Shown: in pieces, positions 15,593 through 23,498 of the stretch
Layout: each line of letters starts with the position of its first letter
Numbering within the stretch: the stretch's first letter is position 1
From: Acidimicrobiales bacterium
GTDB taxonomy: Bacteria > Actinomycetota > Acidimicrobiia > Acidimicrobiales > Aldehydirespiratoraceae
Assembly (NCBI GenBank): GCA_029247365.1
Contig: JAQWLJ010000066.1
Span: 1 to 47,414, forward strand
Direction of reading: 5' to 3'
Length of the DNA: 47,414 nt
The notes under the pieces: generated by a model
Seen by the model: only the letters and a program-made list of their open reading frames with translations
What the model was told of the DNA's origin: nothing
Database searches by the model: none
Position numbers and translations under genes: made by a program

Positions 15593-16741
15593 ATGAGCAC
15601 AAACCGTCTCGACGTCGCCGTCATCGGGAGAGGCATGATCGGGGCAGCCGCAGGTCGCCATCTTGCAGAGGCGGGGCACCGGACGGCGCTGATCGGGCCC
15701 GGCGAGCCAGAGGATCGTCACACCAGCCAGGGACCCTTCTGTTCGCATCCCGACGAGGGCCGCATCACCAGGATCGCGGCCCGAACCCAGACGTGGTCAG
15801 ACGTGGCTGCGCTGTCGATCGAGCGGTACCCCGACATCGCCACCCGGTCCGGCATCTCGTTCCATACGCCTTGCGGTTTCATCGCGGCGTACCACGACGC
15901 CCCCGACTGGGTGGCGAGAGCAGCCAAGTACGGAAGCGACGCCCGGCTCGTCGACGCCGACTGGGTGCGCGAGACCACAGGCATCGCGATTACGAACGGG
16001 CTCGGCTTGGTGACCGAAGGCGCCCCGGCGGGCCATATCAACCCCCGCCGACTCGTCGCTGCGCAGACCGAACTCGCCCGCCTTGGTGGCGCCAACGTGA
16101 TCGACGCCGCAGTCCAAGGAGTCGTTCGGCGCAACGGCGGCTTCGAAGTGACCGGGCCATTCGGCGCAGTGATCGCCGATCGCATCCTCGTCGCCACCGG
16201 CGCCTTCGGTGCAGAGATGTTCGACTGGCAGCTCGCCGTCGAACGGCGGGCTCGATCGACCGTGATGGCCCGCCTCGCCAATGACGGCCGGATTCCCTGC
16301 CTGATCCTTGATCAGCCACCCGACGATCGGGTGCACGAGATCTACTGGGTGCCGCCGGTGGAGTACCCCGATGGCTCCGTTCGAATCAAGATCGGTGGCA
16401 ACCGCAAGGAGACCATCCTCCTGGAGCCCCATGAGCTCACCGACTGGTTTCACGGCGACGGCGACCCGATCGAGATCGAATCGCTCACCAACAACCTGTC
16501 CTCCTTGCTGCCGGATGCACCGCTGGGCGACATCGTCACCGCGCCGTGCGTCATTACCGGTACGCCGACCGGAGCGCCCTACATCGGGTGGATCGACGAC
16601 GGGGTGGCGGTCGCAATCGCCGGAAACGGATCGGCGGCGAAGTCGAGCGACGAACTTGGCCGCCTCGGCGCAACGTTGTTCTCCGACGCCGGATGGGACT
16701 CACCCCTCGACCCGGCGAACTTCTCGCCACAACTCCTCTGA
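15593..16741 (+). CDS. FAD-dependent amine/amino-acid oxidase, monomeric sarcosine oxidase-like (DAO family)
   Basis: A 382-residue flavoprotein. The N-terminal Rossmann motif is VAVIGRGMIGAAAGRHLAEAG (residues 8-28). The middle and C-terminal parts follow monomeric sarcosine oxidase / N-methyltryptophan oxidase. Cys319 in APCVITGTPTG sits where MSOX Cys315 (C-x-x-T-x-T-P) binds FAD covalently, followed by YIGWIDDGVAVAIAGNGSAAK near the end. Predicted reaction: oxidative demethylation or deamination of a secondary or primary amine, giving an aldehyde and hydrogen peroxide. The ATG has GACACT six bases upstream. It is first in the six-gene catabolic operon, 44 bp before an aldehyde dehydrogenase that could take its product. 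The substrate need not be sarcosine, for which a separate SoxBDAG enzyme exists in this window. Confidence 0.85.
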   Translation: MSTNRLDVAVIGRGMIGAAAGRHLAEAGHRTALIGPGEPEDRHTSQGPFCSHPDEGRITRIAARTQTWSDVAALSIERYPDIATRSGISFHTPCGFIAAYHDAPDWVARAAKYGSDARLVDADWVRETTGIAITNGLGLVTEGAPAGHINPRRLVAAQTELARLGGANVIDAAVQGVVRRNGGFEVTGPFGAVIADRILVATGAFGAEMFDWQLAVERRARSTVMARLANDGRIPCLILDQPPDDRVHEIYWVPPVEYPDGSVRIKIGGNRKETILLEPHELTDWFHGDGDPIEIESLTNNLSSLLPDAPLGDIVTAPCVITGTPTGAPYIGWIDDGVAVAIAGNGSAAKSSDELGRLGATLFSDAGWDSPLDPANFSPQLL

Positions 16742-16785
16742 TACCGCCCGTGCCCTGGGCTCTCGGGTGACGTAGCGTGCCCGCC

Positions 16786-18267
16786 ATGTCTGAACTCGTA
16801 ACGCTCAAGATGCTGATCGACGGGGAGTGGGTCGATGCCTCGGACGGCGCGAACTTCGAGTCCGCCGATCCAGCTACGGGCGAGGTGTGGGCAACGGTTC
16901 CCGAAGCTACCGAGGCCGATGTCGACCGTGCCGTTCGGGCGGCTCGAACCGCCATGACGACCGGCCCGTGGGGCCAGATGTCACCGAGCGAACGAGGCAA
17001 GTACCTGTACAAGCTCGGTGATCTGCTTGCAGGAGCCAGCGAGAAACTTGGCCGAGTCGAAACCCAAGACACCGGCAAGCTTTTCAAGGAGACCCGCTGG
17101 CAGGCGCAGTACATCGCCGAGTACTTCCGCTTCTATGGCGGTGCCCCCGACAAGATCAGTGGCGAGACCTTGCCGATCGACAAGCCTGACTTGTTCGTAT
17201 TCACGACGCGCGAGCCGGTCGGTGTGGTCGCCGCAGTTGTGCCGTGGAACTCGCAGATGTTCCTCGCTGCGGTGAAGGTCGGCCCTGCGATCGCAGCCGG
17301 CAATGCAATCGTGCTGAAAGCGTCGGAGCACGCCTCGGCGCCGCTGCTGAAGTTTGGTGAGCTGATCGCCGAAGCTGGCATCCCTGATGGTGTGGTCAAC
17401 ATCGTGACCGGCCACGGCGAACCCTGCGGACGGGCTCTCACCTCCCACCCACTCGTGGCGAAGGTTGCGTTCACTGGTGGTCCCGAGTCGGCCCGCCACA
17501 TTGTGCGCAACAGCGCAGAGAACTTCGCTGAGGTCTCGCTGGAACTAGGTGGAAAGTCACCCTTCATCGTGTTCGACGATGCCAACATCGAGAGTGCCGT
17601 CAACGGCTCAGTAGCCGGAATCTTCGGTGCCAGTGGGCAGAGCTGCGTGGCCGGCTCACGGTTGTACCTTCAGCGCGGAATCGTGGATGAGTTTCTCGCC
17701 CGGATGACCGAGGTCGTCGAAGGCATAGTCATCGGCGACCCGCAAGACGACGACACCGACATGGGTCCGCTGTGTACCCGAGGCCAGATTGATCACATCA
17801 AGCATCAGGTCGCGCTCGCAAAGGAGGAAGGCGGCACCGTCCTCACCGGTGGCGAGGTTATCGGTGGGGAGGACAGCCTCTTCTACCCGCCGACCATCGT
17901 CCAGTGCCCCCGACAGGATCTCACGATCGTCGATACCGAACTCTTCGGACCGGTACTCAGTGTGCAGGTCTTCGACACCGAGGACGAGGTCGTTGCACTG
18001 GCTAACGACACCCGGCATGGTCTGGCGGCCGGTATCTTCACCCGCGATAGCGCCCGATCGCTGCGAATGGCGTCGGCGGTGCGATCCGGCATCGTCTGGG
18101 TCAACACCTACCGGGTCATCTCGCCGGTTGCTGCGTTCGGTGGGACGCAGATGAGCGGCTACGGCCGCGAGGCTGGACTCCAGGCGATGATCGATTACAC
18201 CCGCCCAAAGACGGTCTGGATGAACACATCTGATGAATCGCTTTCGAACCCGTTCGTGATGCGGTGA
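16786..18267 (+). CDS. NAD(P)+-dependent aldehyde dehydrogenase
   Basis: A 493-residue ALDH with the full catalytic set: VVPWNSQMFLAAVKVGPAIAAGNAIVLK (Asn and Lys of the cofactor/active site), FTGGPESARHI, Glu253 in VSLELGGKSP, and nucleophile Cys287 in GASGQSCVAGSR. The late ELFGPVLSVQVF motif is also present. The length is normal. TAGCGT lies seven bases upstream of the ATG, so an internal promoter is possible in addition to read-through from the oxidase gene. In context it should oxidise an aldehyde produced by the preceding amine oxidase or by the flavin monooxygenase that follows 13 bp later. The substrate is not readable from sequence. Confidence 0.9.
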   Translation: MSELVTLKMLIDGEWVDASDGANFESADPATGEVWATVPEATEADVDRAVRAARTAMTTGPWGQMSPSERGKYLYKLGDLLAGASEKLGRVETQDTGKLFKETRWQAQYIAEYFRFYGGAPDKISGETLPIDKPDLFVFTTREPVGVVAAVVPWNSQMFLAAVKVGPAIAAGNAIVLKASEHASAPLLKFGELIAEAGIPDGVVNIVTGHGEPCGRALTSHPLVAKVAFTGGPESARHIVRNSAENFAEVSLELGGKSPFIVFDDANIESAVNGSVAGIFGASGQSCVAGSRLYLQRGIVDEFLARMTEVVEGIVIGDPQDDDTDMGPLCTRGQIDHIKHQVALAKEEGGTVLTGGEVIGGEDSLFYPPTIVQCPRQDLTIVDTELFGPVLSVQVFDTEDEVVALANDTRHGLAAGIFTRDSARSLRMASAVRSGIVWVNTYRVISPVAAFGGTQMSGYGREAGLQAMIDYTRPKTVWMNTSDESLSNPFVMR

Positions 18268-18280
18268 GGGGGAGCGGCCG

Positions 18281-19315
18281 ATGAAGTTCCAGATCGCAAT
18301 CAACCTCGAGCGGGTCGACGCATCTGCCGATATCCACGAAGTTCGCGACCACACCCTCGAGATGGTCAAGCTCGCCGACGAGGCCGGGTTCGAGATCGCC
18401 TGGGCGGCCGAACACCATGCGCTCGAGATGACCATCGCTCCCAACCCATTCCAGATACTCACCTGGTGGGCCGAGCACACGTCGAATATCCGTCTGGGCT
18501 CCGGGGTCGCCAACGCGGCGTACTGGCACCCGATCAACCTTGCGGGTGAAGCGGCGATGGTCGATCTGTTGTCGAATGGTCGCCTTGAGCTCGGTCTCGG
18601 GTCGGGCGCATATCAGCGTGAATTCGACCGCATGAAGCCCGGTCTCGCGCAGCCCGACAGCTGGCGGTACATGCAGGAGATGCTGCCCTTGATCCGGGAG
18701 CTCTTCGCCGGCGACGTCGAACATGACGGCGAGTACTGGCAGTTCCCGAAGGCGACGTCGTGCCCGAAGCCGGTCCAGGACGACGTTCCCTTCTGGGTGG
18801 CGGCCCGAGCACCGATCACGTTCGAGTACGCGATCGAAAACGACTGCAACATCATGAGCTGGCCGCTCACCCACCCGATGTCGGAGGTCGTCGAGTACCG
18901 CAGCCGCCTCGATGCGGCGGCCGCGGCCGTCGGTCGACCCTTCGGTGGGACGTGGGCTCTCATGCGCCATGCCGCCGTGTACGACACCGAAGAGGACCGC
19001 CAGGCCAGCCTTGCGGCGGTCCGCTACGTGCTGAGCCTGTTCGGCAATCTGATGATGGAGAAAGGTGACGTCGTCAACGGCTTCCCCGAACCCATCCCCT
19101 TCGAGGCAATGGACGGCAACTGGCGGGTCGACCCGGAGATGCTTGAAGAGAACCTGATGTTCGGGACCCCCGGTCAGGTTGTTGCCAAACTCAAGGCGTA
19201 CGAGGAGCTCGGCATCGACTCGTTCATTTACTACGCGTCGATGGGGCTCGGTATCGAGAACCAGCGTCGCTCGTTTGAACTGTTCATCGACCGGGTCATG
19301 CCCGAGTTTGTTTGA
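18281..19315 (+). CDS. LLM-class (luciferase-like) flavin-dependent monooxygenase
   Basis: A 344-residue TIM-barrel luciferase-family protein. It has FEIAWAAEHHALEM (the E-H-H motif near residue 45), RLGSGVANAAYWHPINLAGEAAMVDLLSNGRLELGLGSGAY (flavin-binding region, residues 70-110), and the C-terminal FGTPGQVVAKLKAYEELGID typical of the group. Such enzymes use reduced FMN and oxygen for Baeyer-Villiger, sulfonate or ring-cleaving oxygenations. A separate flavin reductase is needed and is not seen here. GAGGGGGAG gives a strong ribosome site before the ATG, consistent with an operon-internal gene. It is the only clear oxygenase in the cluster and so likely sets the chemistry of the pathway. 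Confidence 0.9.
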   Translation: MKFQIAINLERVDASADIHEVRDHTLEMVKLADEAGFEIAWAAEHHALEMTIAPNPFQILTWWAEHTSNIRLGSGVANAAYWHPINLAGEAAMVDLLSNGRLELGLGSGAYQREFDRMKPGLAQPDSWRYMQEMLPLIRELFAGDVEHDGEYWQFPKATSCPKPVQDDVPFWVAARAPITFEYAIENDCNIMSWPLTHPMSEVVEYRSRLDAAAAAVGRPFGGTWALMRHAAVYDTEEDRQASLAAVRYVLSLFGNLMMEKGDVVNGFPEPIPFEAMDGNWRVDPEMLEENLMFGTPGQVVAKLKAYEELGIDSFIYYASMGLGIENQRRSFELFIDRVMPEFV

Positions 19316-19330
19316 CTTCGGAGACCGACG

Positions 19331-19927
19331 ATGACCGTGACTATCCGCCGCACGATCCTGCACACGCAGACGACCTTCGAGGAGGGCGGCAAGACCGTCG
19401 ATGAGCCCACGCTGCTCGTTGCTGCGCTCGCCATCATTGAAAACCCGTGGTTCGGGCAGGGCTGGGTCGAGAACCTCCGGCCCGAGATCCGAACGCACGG
19501 GCCGGTCGTCGGCAAGCTGCTGACCGACATGATTCTTTCGGTATGCGGCGACCGGGTCGAGGGCTACGGCAAAGCCTCGCTCGTTGGGATGGGCGGCGAA
19601 CTCGAACACGCGCAAGCCCTCACCCACACGCTCTTCTTTGGCAACCAGTACCGCGAGGCGGTCGGCGCACAGACGTATCTGTCGTTCACCAATACGCGCG
19701 GCGCGTCGGGGACGTCATTGATGATCCCGCTTATGGACAAAGACGATGGCGGCCGTCGTTCGCGCTACCAGACCATCCACGTCCAGGTTCCGGACGCGCC
19801 GGCCGACGACGAAGTGATCGTCGCCCTTGGCGCGTCGGTCGGCGGCCATCCGCATCACCGCATTGGTGACCGCTACCAGGATCTCGAAGAGATGGGCCAC
19901 GACCTCGACAACCCCGCTGGGGTATGA
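19331..19927 (+). CDS. Amino acid synthesis family protein (DUF1185, PF06684-like)
   Basis: A 198-residue cytosolic protein. The start TIRRTILHTQTTFEEGGKTV, then ALAIIENPWFGQGWVENL, HGPVVGKLLTDMIL, GKASLVGMGGELEHAQALTHTLFFGNQYREAVGAQTYLSFTNTRG and DALGASVGGHPHHRIGDRYQD-type C-terminus match the DUF1185 family. Its database name (amino acid synthesis) has little experimental basis. The members I recall sit in catabolic clusters with luciferase-like oxygenases and hydrolases, as here. Conserved His, Glu and Gly-rich stretches (GGELEHAQA) hint at an enzyme. It follows the LLM gene by 15 bp and precedes the alpha/beta hydrolase by 9 bp. Confidence 0.8.
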   Translation: MTVTIRRTILHTQTTFEEGGKTVDEPTLLVAALAIIENPWFGQGWVENLRPEIRTHGPVVGKLLTDMILSVCGDRVEGYGKASLVGMGGELEHAQALTHTLFFGNQYREAVGAQTYLSFTNTRGASGTSLMIPLMDKDDGGRRSRYQTIHVQVPDAPADDEVIVALGASVGGHPHHRIGDRYQDLEEMGHDLDNPAGV

Positions 19928-19936
19928 GGCTCGTTC

Positions 19937-20728
19937 GTGTCTGAGCGAGCGCCTGATGGCACGGCCTTCGACGTCGCCGGCGACGGACCGCCCGTTGTTC
20001 TCATCCATGGGCTCGGCTTGTCCATGGAGCTCTGGGACGCGTCGCTACCAATGTGGGCCGAGCGACACCGCGCTATCCGGTATGATCTGTTCGGCCACGG
20101 CGAGAGCGCTCCCGTTCCCCGCACGGCTGACCTCCGCCTCTACGCCGAGGCGATCGTCGGGCTCCTCGACCACCTCGATATCGAGCAGGCGCACATCGTT
20201 GGCTTCTCGATCGGCGGGATGATCAACCGGCGTCTTGCGCTCGACTTTCCCGAGCGTGTTGCCTCATTGGCGATCCTCAACTCGCCGCACGACCGAGGCG
20301 AATCTGCCCAGCAGATGGTCGAAGAACGGGCTGCGACGGTCCGTAACCAAGGTCCACTGTCAACGATGGACGACGCCCTGAAACGTTGGTTTACGCCCGG
20401 GTATCTCGACGCCCACCCCGAACACGAGGAGGCGGTGCGCCGCTGGCGGGTCGCCTCCGAACCCGAGAGCTATGCCCAGGCCGTGTGGGTGCTGGCCAAC
20501 GGGGTGCGGGAACTGTGCGGACCCGCGAAGCCAATCATCTGCCCGAGCCTCGTCATCACGTCGGAATTCGACTCCGGAAGTACGCCGGCTATGACCCGAT
20601 CGATCGCCGCAGAGATCCCCAGGGCCGAGACCCTGATAGTGCCCACGATGCAACACCTCGGATTGATGCAGGACCCGGCCGCGTTCGTCGAACCGGTGCT
20701 CTCGTTTCTGAAAGGACTCGACCCGTGA
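19937..20728 (+). CDS. Alpha/beta hydrolase (3-oxoadipate enol-lactonase-like)
   Basis: A 263-residue hydrolase starting with GTG. It has HGLGLSMELWDA (oxyanion region), RYDLFGHGESAPV, and the nucleophile elbow GFSIGG with Ser91. The catalytic Asp is likely in VITSEFDSGSTPAM and the His in TMQHLGLMQDP. The architecture matches the lactonase/esterase branch (PcaD-like) that opens lactones or C-C cleavage products. The gene overlaps the next start (GTGA at 20725-20728), so it is translationally coupled to the ThDP enzyme. A lactone or ester made by the LLM monooxygenase would be a natural substrate; that is inference. Confidence 0.85.
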   Translation: MSERAPDGTAFDVAGDGPPVVLIHGLGLSMELWDASLPMWAERHRAIRYDLFGHGESAPVPRTADLRLYAEAIVGLLDHLDIEQAHIVGFSIGGMINRRLALDFPERVASLAILNSPHDRGESAQQMVEERAATVRNQGPLSTMDDALKRWFTPGYLDAHPEHEEAVRRWRVASEPESYAQAVWVLANGVRELCGPAKPIICPSLVITSEFDSGSTPAMTRSIAAEIPRAETLIVPTMQHLGLMQDPAAFVEPVLSFLKGLDP

Positions 20729-22410
20729 CCGTTCGATCAGGAGGCCAGGCCGCCGTCGACGTCCTACAGGCCGAGGGCATCAGTCATGTCTTCGGCCTGA
20801 TCGGCTCCGCCACGATGGAGCTGTTCGACGCGCTCTACGACGTCGACGATATGGCGTTCGTTGGGGTTCACGACGAACGCACTGGAACGCACATGGCGGA
20901 CGGTTTTGCTCGTGCGTCGGGCCGCGCCGGCGTGATCGTTGCAGGTCAGAACGGCCCCGGTGCGACCAATTTGATCACCGGTTTGGCCCAAGCAAAGGCT
21001 GCATACTCGCCGGTCATCGCGCTTGCAGGCGCGCTTGCTTCCGGTCACCTGTACCGCGACGCGTTCCAAGAGGTCGATCAGCAAGCCCTGTTTGCACCGG
21101 TCACAAAGAAGGTCTGGACAGCGCCGTCGACTGACCGAGTGCCAGAGCTGGTTCGCGAAGCGTTTCGGGTCGCGCTTACGCCTCGGTGCGGCCCGGTCCA
21201 GGTCAACCTGCCTCGCGATGTGCTTGCGGGCACGGCTGACTTCGACGTCCACACCTCGCCGGGCGCTTACCGAAATCAGACCGTCCCAGCCGCCGATACC
21301 GATGCAGTCGCCCAAGCGGCGGCACTGCTGGTTGGCGCCGACCGGCCGGTCATCATCGCAGGTGGCGGCATCAAGAACACGGCAGGCCACGAGGCCGCGA
21401 CCGAGCTGGCCGAGGCGATTGGGTGTCCAATCGTCACCTCGCCCGGCCACGGTGACGCCATTCCCTATGCCCATCCGCTCAACGGCGGCCAGATGGGCCC
21501 GCGAGGCAACGTCGTGGCGAGCAGACTTGTGAAGGAGGCCGACGTCATCCTCGCTCTCGGCACTCGCCTTGGCTTCAACTCAACCTTCTACTCCCACGAC
21601 CACCTCAACCCGGACGCGAAGATCATCCACGTCGAGCTCGAACCGACGGCGATCGGTCGCTTCTTTGACGTCGAGCTCGGTATCTGGGGCGATGCGGTCA
21701 CAACGGCCCGCCAGCTGACAGCCGCCGTCGAGGTGCGGGGACGACGAGCGGAGGCAGAAGCGTGGACTGCTGCGTTCCAGACGGAACGCAGCTCGTTTTT
21801 GGTGGATCGTGATGTCAACGCCGACGAGTCCCATCCCACCCAGCCCTCAGGCCTGTTCAAGGCGCTCCGCTCTGTTCTGCCCCGTGACGCCGTCATCACC
21901 CTCGATGCCGGAACCTTGTGTCTCCAAGCCCATGATCAGCTCGAGTACCACGAGCCGCGGAGCCTCTTCACTCCCCTCGACTTCGGACTCGTCGGGTTCT
22001 CGTTCGCAGCCGGACTCGGGGCCAAGCTCGCCCGCCCTGAACGGCCGGTCGTGAGTCTTCTGGGTGATGGCGGCTTCGGCATGACGGTTTCGGAGCTGTC
22101 GACTGCGGTCGATCACGGCATCGACACCACCACGATCGTGATGAACAACGCGTGCTGGGGTGCGGAGAAGGCGTACCAGCGTGACTTCTTTGATGGCCGC
22201 TACATCGGCGCCGACATCTCGAGCCCGCCCTTCGATCAACTTGCTGACCTCTACGGTGCGAAGGGTTTCAGGGCCGAAACGCTCGCCGACGTCGGCCCGG
22301 CAGTAGAAGCCGCGATCGCCTACGAGGGCCCATCGGTGGTCGACGTCGCGGTCGATCCCGATGCGCTCTACAGCTTCCGCCGCGACAGCTTCACGCATCG
22401 AGGCGGTTGA
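20725..22410 (+). CDS. Thiamine-diphosphate-dependent enzyme, acetolactate synthase / sulfoacetaldehyde acetyltransferase-like
   Basis: A 561-residue ThDP enzyme. The N-terminal PYR domain has the catalytic Glu51 (VHDERTGTHMADGFARASG) and GQNGPGATNLITGLAQA. A central domain has ADRPVIIAGGG. The C-terminal PP domain has the cofactor motif GDGGFGMTVSELSTAV...MNN. NNACWGAEKAYQRDFF followed by FDGRYIGADI resembles the WGAEKKNQ.DFY..R..G segment I recall from Xsc (sulfoacetaldehyde acetyltransferase), which gives acetyl phosphate and sulfite; acetolactate synthases and oxalyl-CoA-type enzymes are alternatives. The GTG start overlaps the hydrolase stop, and a long in-frame upstream extension from 20386 is merely antisense-like. 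It is last in the six-gene operon. Confidence 0.85.
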   Translation: MTVRSGGQAAVDVLQAEGISHVFGLIGSATMELFDALYDVDDMAFVGVHDERTGTHMADGFARASGRAGVIVAGQNGPGATNLITGLAQAKAAYSPVIALAGALASGHLYRDAFQEVDQQALFAPVTKKVWTAPSTDRVPELVREAFRVALTPRCGPVQVNLPRDVLAGTADFDVHTSPGAYRNQTVPAADTDAVAQAAALLVGADRPVIIAGGGIKNTAGHEAATELAEAIGCPIVTSPGHGDAIPYAHPLNGGQMGPRGNVVASRLVKEADVILALGTRLGFNSTFYSHDHLNPDAKIIHVELEPTAIGRFFDVELGIWGDAVTTARQLTAAVEVRGRRAEAEAWTAAFQTERSSFLVDRDVNADESHPTQPSGLFKALRSVLPRDAVITLDAGTLCLQAHDQLEYHEPRSLFTPLDFGLVGFSFAAGLGAKLARPERPVVSLLGDGGFGMTVSELSTAVDHGIDTTTIVMNNACWGAEKAYQRDFFDGRYIGADISSPPFDQLADLYGAKGFRAETLADVGPAVEAAIAYEGPSVVDVAVDPDALYSFRRDSFTHRGG

Positions 22411-22463
22411 GCCGACCCGGCAGTATCGAGGCGGTTGAGCCGAGCCAGGGGCCCGAGGCGGTT
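22397..22463. repeat. 19-bp direct repeats containing a stop codon, 28-bp period
   Basis: ATCGAGGCGGTTGAGCCGA occurs at 22397-22415 and identically at 22425-22443. A partial third copy, CGAGGCGGTT, lies at 22454-22463. The first copy contains the end and TGA stop of the ThDP gene, and the partial third copy touches the stop of the convergent gene at 22462. It looks like duplication of the gene's 3' end. Confidence 0.75.
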
Positions 22464-23454
22464 ATGGCAGGCGGAAGTCGTTACGGGTCGGGTTCAGCCC
22501 TTCGCTGATGGTGGTGTAGCCGCGGCCGTCGATGTGAATGGCGATCGACTCGCCTTGAACTTCGGGAACCGACGGCGCCTCACAAGGGGCGAGCATCAGC
22601 GCGTCTGCGACGCTCTGACCAGGAACCCGGTCGAAGAGCCAGATGGTGTCGTACGTGCGAACGGCGATGACCGAGCCGTCGGCGGAGAGATCGGCGGCGC
22701 TCACGACGCCGCCGACGGCGAGGGCGCCCCTCTCGACCGCTTCATTCACCGCTGCGGCTGGATCGAGTCGCACCTCGAAGATCCTGGCCCGATTATCGGG
22801 CCTGTCCTTGGTGATGATTGTGGCGACGGATCCGGTTTCCTCGACGATTAGTGCCTCGGCGTCGGGGCGGCCTCCCATGTACGTGATGGGGTAGGTGGTG
22901 TTGACGCGAGTGACTTCGTCGACCCGGACAATTCGTACCGACGGCCGGATGCCGAGGTTGTCGCCGATGTCGGCGACGAAAACAGCGTCGGCGGTGGTCG
23001 ATGCATCCTCCCAGTCGAGGGCGACAGCTTCGGCGGTGAATACATCCGACGTTGTCCCGTCGTCGGCTAGGGCGAAGACGCGGGCGACGTCGCCTGAGTC
23101 GTTGTGGGCGTAGAGAACAGTCGGATTGCGGCGGCTGAACGCAATGCCCGAAATCTCGGTAAGGCGTTCGTCGGCGACGACCGGACCCGACTCGTGCACC
23201 GCCCCGACACAGAGGTCGATCGCACTGATTCCGGTGGACGGTGCTCCGGCCGGCGGGGGTCCCGATCTCGTGCTGGTCGTTGACGACACGGGCGGCAGTG
23301 GGGCTTCGCTCGCCATCGATGCCGTGGGAGGGTCAGATGCCCCAGTTGGTTCGTCGGCTGATGAACATCCCCCGACGAACAGGGTCACGGCGAAGACGGC
23401 GATGGCGCGCACGGGCCGAGTCTTACGCACAGCCTTGCCGATACGCGGTCGCAC
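22462..23454 (-). CDS. Secreted lipoprotein with predicted beta-propeller (phytase-like/esterase-like) domain
   Basis: About 330 residues. The signal peptide has the lipobox LFVGGC and is followed by a Pro/Ser/Thr linker. The rest shows repeated beta-propeller-like blades: ISGIAFSRRNPTVLYAHNDSGDVARVFAL, VALDWEDASTTADAVFVADIGDNLGIRPSVRIVRV, DAEALIVEETGSVATIITKD, and VSAADLSADGSVIAVRTYDTIWLFDR. This pattern occurs in many actinobacterial secreted proteins of unknown function. Asp-rich DIGDN and HNDSG motifs could bind calcium. No ATG precedes the signal peptide; GTG at 23454, 23430 or 23412 could start it and I use the first. It converges on the ThDP operon and diverges from the alkylation-repair genes. 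Confidence 0.75.
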   Translation of the reverse strand: MRPRIGKAVRKTRPVRAIAVFAVTLFVGGCSSADEPTGASDPPTASMASEAPLPPVSSTTSTRSGPPPAGAPSTGISAIDLCVGAVHESGPVVADERLTEISGIAFSRRNPTVLYAHNDSGDVARVFALADDGTTSDVFTAEAVALDWEDASTTADAVFVADIGDNLGIRPSVRIVRVDEVTRVNTTYPITYMGGRPDAEALIVEETGSVATIITKDRPDNRARIFEVRLDPAAAVNEAVERGALAVGGVVSAADLSADGSVIAVRTYDTIWLFDRVPGQSVADALMLAPCEAPSVPEVQGESIAIHIDGRGYTTISEGLNPTRNDFRLP

Positions 23455-23498
23455 CTGTATGTCCGAATGTGTCCGATGAGAACCGGCATACTCAGTCC

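Noticed and set aside
18116-19627. 503-codon minus-strand frame opposite the ALDH/LLM/DUF1185 genes
   Set aside because: It spans three well-supported plus-strand genes and their boundaries, with no recognisable motif.
20386-20724. Long N-terminal extension of the ThDP enzyme
   Set aside because: The extension lies in the alpha/beta hydrolase coding region in another frame; the GTGA overlap at 20725 and Glu51 numbering fit the shorter form.
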